From the NCBI GenBank assembly GCA_903915035.1, contig CAIWRI010000146.1:1-59726 (forward strand): a stretch of DNA of 59,726 nt. The letters are read 5' to 3'. Source of the stretch: an uncultured Nitrosomonadales bacterium. GTDB taxonomy: Bacteria; Pseudomonadota; Gammaproteobacteria; Burkholderiales; Gallionellaceae. Made by a program: the position numbers and the translations under genes. The notes under the pieces were generated by a model that was not told the origin of the DNA, made no database searches, and saw nothing but the letters and a program-made list of their open reading frames with translations. Positions 1 through 8,079 of the stretch are shown here, in pieces; the stretch's first letter is position 1, and each line of letters starts with the position of its first letter.

Positions 1-160
1 CACCGCAAAACTCAACGGCATCGAACCATCTGCCTGGCTAAAAGATACGCTGGAAAAACTTCCCGTCTGGACCATGCGCCGCATCGACGAACTTCTGCCA
101 ATCAAACTAACAGCATAGATTGACTAACTCGAACAGGTGAGTCAGCCGGACGGATACGGT
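1..160 (+). mobile_element. Right end of an IS66-family insertion sequence (remnant)
   Basis: The window opens inside an insertion sequence whose transposase C-terminus ends at 118. The following bases carry a CCGGACGGATAC string near 148-160. It resembles the terminal inverted repeat of IS66-type elements read outward, so the element probably ends about there. The left end lies outside the window, so neither the paired inverted repeat nor the target duplication can be checked. The boundary is an inference. Confidence 0.4.
2..118 (+). pseudogene. IS66-family transposase, C-terminal fragment (5' part outside window)
   Basis: The open frame enters from the left edge and ends with TAG at 116-118. 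The 38 visible residues include TAKLNGIEPSAWL and end in RRIDELLPIKLTA. This is the typical IS66 transposase C-terminal element: a T-AKLNG-P--WL segment, then an IDELLP box close to the stop. The fragment alone cannot show whether the full gene upstream is intact. It is labelled partial because of the window edge, not because damage is visible. No other mobile-element gene was recognised in the window. Confidence 0.7.
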
Positions 161-474
161 GTATCTCATGGTCGATCTACTTTCACTTCGTGCAAACTCG
201 CAACCGCTCGTTTCGACGACACAAAGGTCAATTTAATAGGTTGTCGTCAAAGCAGGTCATTCCCGTATGCGGGGCAGGCTCTCAAGGTCTTACAAAACCA
301 AAAATCCCAGGTTTTTACCTGAGGCTTTTTGTTTCCCTGAACAATGCATGTGATAAAATCCAGCCTGTATAAGCTCTTCACTGCATTCATGTTTCCTGAA
401 AAAATCTGCTGTCCCTGGTATGTTCTCATAATGACTCGTCAATTCAACATGGATTTAACATTGGAGTTGTTCAA
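119..474. other. Intergenic region between IS remnant and hrpA
   Basis: These 356 bases hold the probable IS end near 160 and a terminator-like hairpin at 300-330. No convincing gene is present; the short open frames overlap each other and have no ribosome binding site. A weak promoter candidate for hrpA is TTGTTT at 329-334, 17 bases, then GATAAA at 352-357. I hold it with little confidence. The hrpA ribosome binding site GGAG is at 463-466. Confidence 0.4.
300..330. terminator. Bidirectional rho-independent terminator-like hairpin
   Basis: CAGGT (308-312), a TTTT loop and ACCTG (317-321) form a five-base-pair stem. CC/GG extends it outside a one-base bulge. A run of A at 300-304 faces a run of T at 326-330, so it could act in either direction. 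It has no recognisable gene directly before it, so it may belong to a gene displaced by the IS. Confidence 0.5.
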
Positions 475-3400
475 GTGAGCGCCGTATTGTCTCCCGCTGC
501 ATTGCGTCGTAAAGCCAGGATAGATTCGTTGAACGGGATTGAATTTCCTGCCGATCTGCCTGTGGTGGCAAGGCGTGAGGATCTTGCGCGTGCAATTTTC
601 GATAATCAGGTAGTCATTGTCTGTGGCGAGACGGGCTCAGGTAAGACGACACAGCTGCCGAAAATTTGTCTGACGCTGGGGCGTGGCGTGCTGGGCGCGA
701 TTGGTCATACGCAGCCGCGGCGTGTGGCGGCCCGTACTGTGGCGACGCGAATTGCAGTTGAACTCAAAACTGAACTCGGCGGTCTGGTCGGCTACAAAGT
801 CCGTTTCCACGATAAAGTCTCAGCCGATACCGTCATCAAATTGATGACGGATGGTATTTTGCTGGCCGAGATACACAGTGATCCGATGTTGCGTCGTTAC
901 GATACGATCATCATCGACGAGGCACACGAACGCTCACTGAATATCGATTTTTTGTTGGGTTATCTGAAACAGCTATTGCCGCGCCGCCCTGACCTGAAGC
1001 TTATCATTACCTCCGCCACACTTGATGCTGACAGGTTTGCCCGGCACTTTGGCGCGGTCGTGGTCGAGGTGTCAGGACGCAGTTATCCGGTCGAAACACG
1101 TTACCGGCCTTTGCAAATCAGTGACGAAGGTGAAGCGCAGGATGTGCCCAAGGCGGTAAGCGCTGCTCTTGATGAGTTAGCCGCAGGCGGCTTACGGGGC
1201 GATGTGCTGGTGTTTTTACCCGGTGAACGGGAAATACGCGATACAGCTGAAGCCTTGCGCCGTCATCACCCGAAAGGTATTGAAATACTGCCGCTTTTCT
1301 CGCGCCTGTCGGCGGCTGAACAGGACAAGGTGTTCAAAACCGGAGGACAACGGCGCGTGGTACTGGCAACCAACGTGGCGGAAACATCCCTGACCGTGCC
1401 TAATATCGGTTATGTAATCGACTGCGGACTGGCACGGGTGAACCGTTACAGCATTCGCCAGAAGGTCGAACAGCTGCATATCGAGAAAATTTCCCGTGCA
1501 GCTGCTAATCAGCGTTCGGGACGATGCGGGCGGGTGATGAGTGGCGTTAGTATACGCCTGTACGACGAAGCTGATTTTTTGCAGCGCGATGAGTTTACCG
1601 ATCCGGAAATTTTCCGTGTGTCGCTGGCCACGGTTATTTTGCGCATGAGTGCTTTGGAGCTGGGCGATATTGCTGAGTTTCCGTTTATCGAGCCGCCCAC
1701 GCCACGCATGATAGCCGATGGTTACCAGCTGCTTGCTGAATTAAATGCGATTGATGAAGAACGTAAGCTGACCCCGTTAGGCCATGAACTGGCGAAATTA
1801 CCGCTGGATCCGAAAATTTCGCGTCTGCTGCTCGCCGGTCGGCAATATCATTGTCTGAGTGAAATTCTCATTATTGCCAGTGCCTTATCCACACAAGATC
1901 CGCGTGAGCGTCCGCTGGATCGTCAGGAAGCGGCCGATGCGGCGCATAAGCGATTCGCCGACGAACGTTCCGATTTTCTGGCCTTTATTAAAATATGGGC
2001 CTGGTTCGAGCAGGCCCTGGCGCATAAGCAATCTAACCGGCTTTTGTCTGAAGAGTGCCGGAAAAACTTCCTGTCGCCGCTGCGCCTGCGCGAGTGGCGC
2101 GAGCTGTATCAGCAGCTGCATACGCAAGTGACTGAGATGGGGATGCGCGAGAATGAATTACCGGCCTCCTATGAGCAGATTCACAAGGCACTGCTGTGTG
2201 GTCTGCTCGGTAATATTGGTATGAAAAGTGTCGAAAGTAACGAATATCTGGGCGCGCGTGGTATCAAATTCTTCATTGCGCCCAATTCGGTACTGGCGAA
2301 AAAGGGCAGTAAATGGGTGATGGCGGGTGAGTTGATGGAGACGCATCGACTGTATGCACGTACCGTTGCCAGAATCGAGCCGGAATGGCTGGAGGAAGTG
2401 GGCGATCATCTGATCAAGCGCCATTACTACGATCCGCACTGGGAAAAAAAACCGGCTCAGGTGGTGGCTTTCGAACGCAGTACCTTGCACGGACTGCTGC
2501 TTAATGCCAAGAAGCGTGTGCATTATGGGCCGATGAACGTGATTGAGTCTCGCGAAGTATTCATACGCCAGGCGCTGGTAGAGGGTGAGTTTGACACGAG
2601 GGCACCGTTCTTCGCTTACAACGGGAAATTAATCAGTGAAATCGAGGCGCTTGAGCACAAGGCGCGGCGTCCTGATGTGCTGGTGGATGATGAACTGATT
2701 TATGCTTTCTACGACAGTCGCATCGCTGCGCATATTCATAACGGTGCGGCCTTCGAGTCCTGGCGACGGGACGCTGAACGTAGCGATGCAAAACTGTTGT
2801 ATTTGAAGAAAGATGATCTGATGCGCCACGAGGCGGCAGGTATCACCACTGATCAGTTCCCGCCGCAATTGAAGATAGACAACGTCAGTTTTGCTCTGAG
2901 TTACAATTTTTCGCCGGGTAAAAACGATGACGGCATCACGCTGACTGTACCGCTGGCACTGATCAATCAGGTGTCAGCCAGCCTGTGTGAATGGCTGATT
3001 CCCGGTCTGCTTCCGGAAAAAATCGTGCAACTTGTCAAAACCTTGCCGCAAAAAATTCGCCGTAACCTGGTTCCTGTGCCTGAATTTGCCGCCGGATTTT
3101 GTCGTGACGTGAAGCCTGCTAACTTGTCATTAGTGCAGGCGCTGGCGCGCTATATACGCGAAAAAAAGCAGCTGGATGTGCTGCCGGATGCCTTCCGCCT
3201 TGAACTGTTGCCAGCGCATTTGCTGATGAACTTCCGTGTGATGGACGAACATGGTAGGCAATTGGGTATGTCGCGTAATTTTTCGCAGCTGCACAGCGAA
3301 CTCGCGCCCCATGCTGCACCGGTTATCGCAGCCATCTCCGTGGATCAACCTGTCAATGAACAACGTTACACCGCATGGGGATTCGGTGCGTTCACTCAAA

Positions 3401-4194
3401 CTCGCGAGGTGCAGCGCGCCGGGCAGAGCGTCACTTTATATAATGCCCTGACCGATGAAGGTGATGCAGTGGTACTGCGGGCTTTTGATACCAGGGAGGC
3501 GGCACAGCGTGCTCATCGCAGCGGTCTGCGTCGTTTATTCATGTTGGCGCTCAAAGACCAGGTGAAGTATCTGGAAAAGAATCTGCCTGATGCGCAGCGC
3601 TTAGGCATGCTGTTCATGTCCTTTGGCACGCAGCAGGAATTGCAGCAACAAATACTGGCAATGGCTTTTGAACGTGCCTGTCTGAACGATCCTATGCCCG
3701 CCTGTGAAGCGGAATTCATCGCCCGCGCAAAGGAGGGCAAAAATCGTTTGCTGCTGATTGCGCAGGAACTGGCCAGACTGGTGGCACTGGTGCTGACTGA
3801 ACATCAGCTTTTGCAAAAAATGCTGCCGCAACTCAAGACGCAAACACAGGCGAATCTGGATATCCGCAGCCAGATGGAATGGCTTTTGACTAAGCGTTTT
3901 GTGGCAGATACGCCCTATGAGCGCCTGCAGCATGTGCCGCGTTATCTGAAGGCGATCGGCTTGAGAATCGAAAAGTTGCGCAGTAATCCGGCGCGAGACG
4001 CTCAGTGCATGGCACAGTTGCAACCGTTGCTGCAAGCGTTGCAACGCCAGGCAAAAAATCCTGATCCTCGTCTGGATGAATTCGCCTGGTTATTGCAGGA
4101 ATTGCGAGTCTCCCTGTTTGCGCAGGAATTAAAGACACCTGTGATCGTGTCTGTGAAACGGTTGGAGAAGATGTTAACGACACTGCGATACTAG
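475..4194 (+). CDS. hrpA: ATP-dependent RNA helicase HrpA
   Basis: DEAH-box RNA helicase of 1239 residues, close to the usual length of about 1300 for HrpA. Motifs seen: Walker A GETGSGKTTQ (about residues 51-60), DEAH (about 147-150), SAT (about 179-181) and QRSGRCGR (about 345-352). These are followed by the helicase-associated domains and a long C-terminal region of the DUF3418 type. The family remodels RNA or RNP in the cytoplasm; in E. coli HrpA acts on collided ribosomes and some fimbrial mRNAs. The start is GTG at 475, with GGAG eight bases upstream and the family-like MSAVLSPAALRRKARID opening. It appears monocistronic, with a long gap on its 3' side. Confidence 0.95.
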   Translation: MSAVLSPAALRRKARIDSLNGIEFPADLPVVARREDLARAIFDNQVVIVCGETGSGKTTQLPKICLTLGRGVLGAIGHTQPRRVAARTVATRIAVELKTELGGLVGYKVRFHDKVSADTVIKLMTDGILLAEIHSDPMLRRYDTIIIDEAHERSLNIDFLLGYLKQLLPRRPDLKLIITSATLDADRFARHFGAVVVEVSGRSYPVETRYRPLQISDEGEAQDVPKAVSAALDELAAGGLRGDVLVFLPGEREIRDTAEALRRHHPKGIEILPLFSRLSAAEQDKVFKTGGQRRVVLATNVAETSLTVPNIGYVIDCGLARVNRYSIRQKVEQLHIEKISRAAANQRSGRCGRVMSGVSIRLYDEADFLQRDEFTDPEIFRVSLATVILRMSALELGDIAEFPFIEPPTPRMIADGYQLLAELNAIDEERKLTPLGHELAKLPLDPKISRLLLAGRQYHCLSEILIIASALSTQDPRERPLDRQEAADAAHKRFADERSDFLAFIKIWAWFEQALAHKQSNRLLSEECRKNFLSPLRLREWRELYQQLHTQVTEMGMRENELPASYEQIHKALLCGLLGNIGMKSVESNEYLGARGIKFFIAPNSVLAKKGSKWVMAGELMETHRLYARTVARIEPEWLEEVGDHLIKRHYYDPHWEKKPAQVVAFERSTLHGLLLNAKKRVHYGPMNVIESREVFIRQALVEGEFDTRAPFFAYNGKLISEIEALEHKARRPDVLVDDELIYAFYDSRIAAHIHNGAAFESWRRDAERSDAKLLYLKKDDLMRHEAAGITTDQFPPQLKIDNVSFALSYNFSPGKNDDGITLTVPLALINQVSASLCEWLIPGLLPEKIVQLVKTLPQKIRRNLVPVPEFAAGFCRDVKPANLSLVQALARYIREKKQLDVLPDAFRLELLPAHLLMNFRVMDEHGRQLGMSRNFSQLHSELAPHAAPVIAAISVDQPVNEQRYTAWGFGAFTQTREVQRAGQSVTLYNALTDEGDAVVLRAFDTREAAQRAHRSGLRRLFMLALKDQVKYLEKNLPDAQRLGMLFMSFGTQQELQQQILAMAFERACLNDPMPACEAEFIARAKEGKNRLLLIAQELARLVALVLTEHQLLQKMLPQLKTQTQANLDIRSQMEWLLTKRFVADTPYERLQHVPRYLKAIGLRIEKLRSNPARDAQCMAQLQPLLQALQRQAKNPDPRLDEFAWLLQELRVSLFAQELKTPVIVSVKRLEKMLTTLRY

Positions 4195-4374
4195 CAGCCT
4201 GTCGTGCAAGGTATATTTAATTCGACAGGGCATCAGGCATGAAAATTGCCGCCTTGCAATGCCAGTAATTGCACTCACTCAACAGAACCCAGTCCTTTTG
4301 GCCTATTGCACTCCTCAAAAGACACGCGCAAAATGCGCGTAGCTGGCCGCTTGCGCGTTTTAACCGGATTCCTT

Positions 4375-4790
4375 GAAACTCAAGGCAGATTTCTGCTGAG
4401 TCAAGGCAAGAGTTTGAAACTCCCGGCAGAGTCCGCATAAATCTGTTCAGAGGGCTGCAAACTCCATGCAGATTCCTCGACAGTTTTCTCAGGAGCTGGA
4501 AACTCCTTGCCGACTTCTTAAAAGTCTAGCAAGTGGGTTTGAAAGTCAAGGCAGAGTGGTTGAAACTCTAGGCCGTGCGTTTGGCAGACTAGTTGCAGAG
4601 GACGTCGGTCCAGCCAAGTCTGTCGCGAACACGGTGGAGCACTCGCCGGTTTCTGCCTGGCACGCGGGGAAATAGCGACACGTCCTTGGAAGAGTTTGCA
4701 GGAATCATGCTAGCGTTTCAAGAAATCTGACTAGCGTTTCAGGCCATCGGCAAGGAGTTTGAAACCATCTGGCTGGAATATGGAATCCTC
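4375..4790. repeat. Degenerate 21-bp periodic repeat
   Basis: Variants of the unit TTTGAAACTCAAGGCAGAG recur with a 21-base step. The TCAAGGCA-like core starts near 4380, 4401, 4421, 4463, 4504, 4525, 4546, 4567 and 4590, giving intervals of 21, 20, 42, 41, 21, 21, 21 and 23. Further on, TAGCGTTTCA occurs at 4711 and 4732 (21 apart), and GAGTTTGAAAC recurs near 4756. Units are too diverged for recent slippage. There are no unique spacers between units, so this is not a CRISPR array. Confidence 0.7.
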
Positions 4791-4967
4791 TGTAAAGTTT
4801 GCCAGTGGCTCTGAAAAGTTTATAAAAGGCCCTGACTTATGTGCAGCGTCTTTGTGTCACGCTTGGCTTTTTCTGCGTATTGATCAAGCGTCAATCACAT
4901 CAGTATTTTTCCTTTAATTCGAGAGTCGCGCTGAATACATACAACTTTTCAGGAGAGAGTTAAGCAA

Positions 4968-5090
4968 TCGCAATCGGCAAGGCAAAATATTGGTAAACTG
5001 TCTTCTTTCGGAAGACGACAGTCGCAAGGAGTCGCACCCGGTGGCTCTAAGGTGGCATTAAGAAAGGTGGCATGAAGACGCCATAACTTA
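4968..5090 (+). other. Possible structured leader of the DUF2934-tal unit
   Basis: A strong hairpin is formed by GTCTTC and GAAGAC around a TTTCG-type loop near 5000-5017, nested between ACTGTC and GACAGT. It is followed by TCGCAAGGAG and two near-identical copies of AAGGTGGCATTAAG / AAGGTGGCATGAAG at about 5050 and 5066. The order of a GGTAAACT, hairpin and TCGCAAGG block loosely recalls the core of GEMM-type c-di-GMP riboswitches. The match is partial and the 3' half does not fit well. I treat it only as a folded 5' leader candidate. Confidence 0.25.
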
Positions 5091-5103
5091 TTTGGAGACG
5101 AAA

Positions 5104-5286
5104 ATGAAAAAAAATCAACCAGATTATGATGTCAATTTAACTGAACGTTCAGAAAAAGACAAGATGATCGCTGAAGCGGCTTATTTCAGGGCGGAAAAGC
5201 GCGGCTTTGCCCTGAATAACGATCTGGAAGACTGGCTGGAAGCAGAAATTGAAGTCGAAGGGTATTTGAATTCATTTCAAGACTAG
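5104..5286 (+). CDS. DUF2934 family small protein
   Basis: Sixty-residue acidic cytoplasmic protein with the DUF2934 signature: an alanine-rich helix (IAEAAYFRAEKRGF) followed by DLEDWLEAEIEVE near the C-terminus. The function of the family is not established; members are small stand-alone proteins common in proteobacteria. The start is ATG at 5104 because GGAGA at 5094-5098 is ideally placed. A TTG at 5092 in the same frame would overlap that site and is unlikely. It lies 38 bases before transaldolase on the same strand and is probably co-transcribed with it. Confidence 0.75.
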   Translation: MKKNQPDYDVNLTERSEKDKMIAEAAYFRAEKRGFALNNDLEDWLEAEIEVEGYLNSFQD

Positions 5287-5324
5287 CCGGATGGTCACTA
5301 TTTTAATCGCTGGGAAATTATAAA

Positions 5325-6296
5325 ATGAGCAATCTGCTGGAACAATTAAAAAACATGACTGCCATTGTTGCCGATACAGGTGATATTGAAGCCATCCGTA
5401 GTCATCATCCTGAAGATGCGACCACGAATCCGTCGCTATTGCTTAAAGCGGCGAGCTTGCCTGAATACGCTCCGCTGATTGATCAGTCGATCCGCTGGGC
5501 GCAGTTGCAAAGTCAGGATGCTGCACGGCAATCCTATGATGCGATGGATAAGCTCTCTGTTGCGGTCGGGTTGGAAGTGCTTAAAATCGTTCCCGGGCGT
5601 GTTTCAACGGAAGTGGATGCCCGGCTGTCGTTTGACACTCAGGCCACACTGCTTAAAGCACGCCAGCTGATTGCTTTGTATAACGCGGCAGGGGTCGCGA
5701 ATGAACGCGTATTGATCAAAATCGCGTCCACCTGGGAAGGCATACGCGCAGCCCAAATACTCGAACATGAAGGCATCTGCTGCAATCTTACGCTGATGTT
5801 CGGGTTTGCTCAGGCACGCGCTTGTGCCGAAGCGGGCGTAACACTGATTTCCCCGTTTGTCGGTCGCATTTTTGACTGGCAAAAGAAAAACGAAGGACGA
5901 ACCGAGATTCCTTGCGAAGAAGATCAGGGTGTGCTGTCGGTCCGCGCTATCTACCAGTATTACAAACAATATGGCTATCCGACTACCGTGATGGGCGCTT
6001 CGTTTCGCAACAGCGGGGAAATTCTTGCCTTAGCTGGCTGCGACAGGCTGACCATCAGTCCGCAATTACTGGAAGAATTGCAAACAACCGAAGGTCTGCT
6101 GCAGCGCCGCCTGAGTTATAGCGGTGCGATCAAGCCACGGCCTGCCTCAATGACTGAAGCCGAATTTCGCCGGGAAATGAATCAGGATGCCATGGCAACG
6201 GAAAAGCTCGCGGAGGGAATCCGCGGTTTTATTGCGGATCAGATCAAGTTGGAAAAGTTGCTGGCAGAAAAATTGCATGGCATGCAGCGTGATTGA
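5325..6296 (+). CDS. tal: Transaldolase
   Basis: Non-oxidative pentose phosphate enzyme. It transfers dihydroxyacetone from sedoheptulose 7-phosphate to glyceraldehyde 3-phosphate via a lysine Schiff base. The 323 residues match the length of the TalB class. Seen: the opening [20 protein letters not shown], the [13 protein letters not shown] block, the Schiff-base lysine in [11 protein letters not shown] at residue 132 (the TalB position), and [11 protein letters not shown]. The start ATG at 5325 has only a weak GGGAAA upstream. The SOUL gene follows after three bases, which suggests one transcript with the DUF2934 gene upstream. Confidence 0.95.
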   Translation: MSNLLEQLKNMTAIVADTGDIEAIRSHHPEDATTNPSLLLKAASLPEYAPLIDQSIRWAQLQSQDAARQSYDAMDKLSVAVGLEVLKIVPGRVSTEVDARLSFDTQATLLKARQLIALYNAAGVANERVLIKIASTWEGIRAAQILEHEGICCNLTLMFGFAQARACAEAGVTLISPFVGRIFDWQKKNEGRTEIPCEEDQGVLSVRAIYQYYKQYGYPTTVMGASFRNSGEILALAGCDRLTISPQLLEELQTTEGLLQRRLSYSGAIKPRPASMTEAEFRREMNQDAMATEKLAEGIRGFIADQIKLEKLLAEKLHGMQRD

Positions 6297-6299
6297 CGT

Positions 6300-6848
6300 A
6301 TGACGGTTGAACAGCCGGAATATGCCTTGTTTGAGAAGGATAATGCCTTCGAGGTAAGGCGATATAAACCGATGATTATTGCTGAAACCTATGTCGACGG
6401 CTCGCTCAGCTATGCATCCGGTGCCGGCTTCAGAAGAGTTGCCGGATATATTTTTGGCGATAATACGTCTCAAAAGAACCCGGTGCCCGAAAAAATTTCC
6501 ATGACTGCGCCGGTTACCGTCGAAAAACAGTCAGCATCGGGCACTGAAAATCCGGCTGCGCGATGGCGTTTGCATTTCGTTATGCCGGCAGGCTTGCCAT
6601 TGGGCAGTTTGCCCGTGCCGAACGACAGCCGTATTTTTCTGCGGGAAATTGCTGAACATCAAACAGCGGCGATGGTTTTCACCGGATTGGCCGGCGAAGC
6701 AATAGTTGAACTGAAAATCAGTGCATTGCTCAAGTGGATAGCCGCGCACGGCTATGTGGCTATTTCAGCGCCACAACTGGCCCGCTATAATCCACCCTGG
6801 ACGTTGCCCTTCTTGCGGCGCAATGAAATATTGATCAATATCAGCTGA
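6300..6848 (+). CDS. SOUL family haem-binding protein
   Basis: 182 residues with the SOUL/HBP fold signature: the N-terminal EVRRYKPMIIAET segment, FRRVAGYIFGDN, and the KISMTAPVTVE block that is nearly diagnostic of the family. No signal peptide is evident. SOUL proteins bind haem or related porphyrins in several organisms; the bacterial role is poorly defined, so I assign no pathway. It starts three bases after tal with no clear ribosome binding site, suggesting translational coupling. Its 3' end overlaps the end of cca on the other strand by eight bases. Confidence 0.85.
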   Translation: MTVEQPEYALFEKDNAFEVRRYKPMIIAETYVDGSLSYASGAGFRRVAGYIFGDNTSQKNPVPEKISMTAPVTVEKQSASGTENPAARWRLHFVMPAGLPLGSLPVPNDSRIFLREIAEHQTAAMVFTGLAGEAIVELKISALLKWIAAHGYVAISAPQLARYNPPWTLPFLRRNEILINIS

Positions 6849-8079
6849 TGGTACGGCGCTGCTGCACCAGTTGATCAATTGCACGTATGCGCGCCTGTTG
6901 CACAGCCATCGGAATCATACGGCTATCCTGGCATTGTCCGGCAATCTCTCCCGCATCCACGGCGCGCGCGACTTCAAGTAATTGCAGCAGATAATCGCTT
7001 TGAGGATATATATCCTGTTCGTGTTCCCATCTGCCCCTCGCATCTGCTGCACAAGCCTGCAGCAACTGTTCAAAGCGGGCGGGACGGCGCCAGGCATCGG
7101 TAGACTGGAATAACTTGATGAGGGTATTGCTACGTAATTCGCATGCCCTGTGTATATCGCTGTGAAAGCGTGCGGCCAGTAAGGCAAGATCGCGACATTC
7201 GCCGGTTGCACGCAGTCGATCTGACAGTGTTTTGACCAGACCTACGCTGCGTAATTCATGACCGATATGGCGCGGTAACACATCGCGCGGTGTGGTGGCC
7301 TTGCCCAGATCATGGCCTAAGGCGGCAAAACGCACTTCGAGAGCATAGTTATGGCGTGCGGCATCGTCTATCACCAGCATGGTGTGCAGGCCGCAATCGA
7401 TTTCCGGATGATATGTAGCCGTTTGCGGCACACCGAACAGCGCGTCGATTTCCGGCATGATTTTTTCAAGGGCACCGCAGCTTCTTAAGGTATTGAAGAA
7501 GCGCGAAGGATGCTGTTCCATCAAGCCGCGCGCCAATTCCTGCCAGACGCGTTCAGGCACCAGCGCATCCACTTCGCCATTGCTGACCATGTCGCGCATC
7601 AGCGTCAGGGTTTGCGGTGCAATACTGAAAGCGAAACGCGCAGCAAAGCGGTCGCCGCGCAAAATGCGCACCGGATCTTCATTGAAGGCATGGCTTACAT
7701 GGCGCAGAATGCCGGCGTGCAAATCATCGACACCGTGATGCGGGTCGATCAGATTTCCTTCATCATCCTGTGCGATGGCATTGACGGTGAAATCACGGCG
7801 CAACAGATCTTGTTCCAGTGTAACCTCAGGTGAGGCGTACACTGAAAATCCCTTGTAACCCAGCGCGGTTTTTCGTTCGGTGCGGGCCAGGGCATATTCC
7901 TCATGGGTTTTGGGGTGCAGAAAGACCGGGAAATCACGGCCTACCGGCATAAAACCTTGTGACACCATTGCTTCTGGTGTGCTGCCAACCACAACCCAGT
8001 CATGGTCTTTGACGGGCAGTCCCAGCAGGCGGTCACGTACCGCGCCACCTACGCAGTAAATTTTAACGGGCTGCTTCAT
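6841..8079 (-). CDS. cca: Multifunctional CCA-adding tRNA nucleotidyltransferase
   Basis: Class II CCA-adding enzyme that builds or repairs the 3' CCA of tRNA without a template. 412 residues, the length of E. coli Cca. Seen: YCVGGAVRDRLLG at the N-terminus, DHDWVVV holding the two metal-binding aspartates, RRDFTVNAIA, EDPVRILR and RFAARF. A C-terminal HD domain (LGHDLGK) is present; in gammaproteobacterial and betaproteobacterial members it adds phosphatase and phosphodiesterase activities. The start codon overlaps the stop of slt in an ATGA arrangement, so the two are translationally coupled. Confidence 0.95.
   Translation of the reverse strand: MKQPVKIYCVGGAVRDRLLGLPVKDHDWVVVGSTPEAMVSQGFMPVGRDFPVFLHPKTHEEYALARTERKTALGYKGFSVYASPEVTLEQDLLRRDFTVNAIAQDDEGNLIDPHHGVDDLHAGILRHVSHAFNEDPVRILRGDRFAARFAFSIAPQTLTLMRDMVSNGEVDALVPERVWQELARGLMEQHPSRFFNTLRSCGALEKIMPEIDALFGVPQTATYHPEIDCGLHTMLVIDDAARHNYALEVRFAALGHDLGKATTPRDVLPRHIGHELRSVGLVKTLSDRLRATGECRDLALLAARFHSDIHRACELRSNTLIKLFQSTDAWRRPARFEQLLQACAADARGRWEHEQDIYPQSDYLLQLLEVARAVDAGEIAGQCQDSRMIPMAVQQARIRAIDQLVQQRRTIS

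Larger units (their letters stand above)
4195..5103. other. Long intergenic region between hrpA and the DUF2934 gene
   Basis: About 900 bases without a convincing gene. Two short open frames (4246-4440 and 4466-4675) exist, but no ribosome binding site precedes them. Their heptad-like peptide pattern is explained by an underlying 21-bp DNA period (see the repeat at 4375-4790). The last 140 bases contain a hairpin-rich candidate leader. Nothing recognisable lies in 4195-4370 or 4800-4960. Confidence 0.55.

Noticed and set aside
4246..4675. Two short plus-strand frames (64 and 69 codons) with heptad-like peptides
   Set aside because: Their heptads follow from the 21-bp DNA period, the period slips between reading frames (steps of 20 and 41), and no ribosome binding site is present.
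4375..4790. CRISPR array
   Set aside because: Units follow each other without unique spacers and are diverged; no cas genes are in the window.
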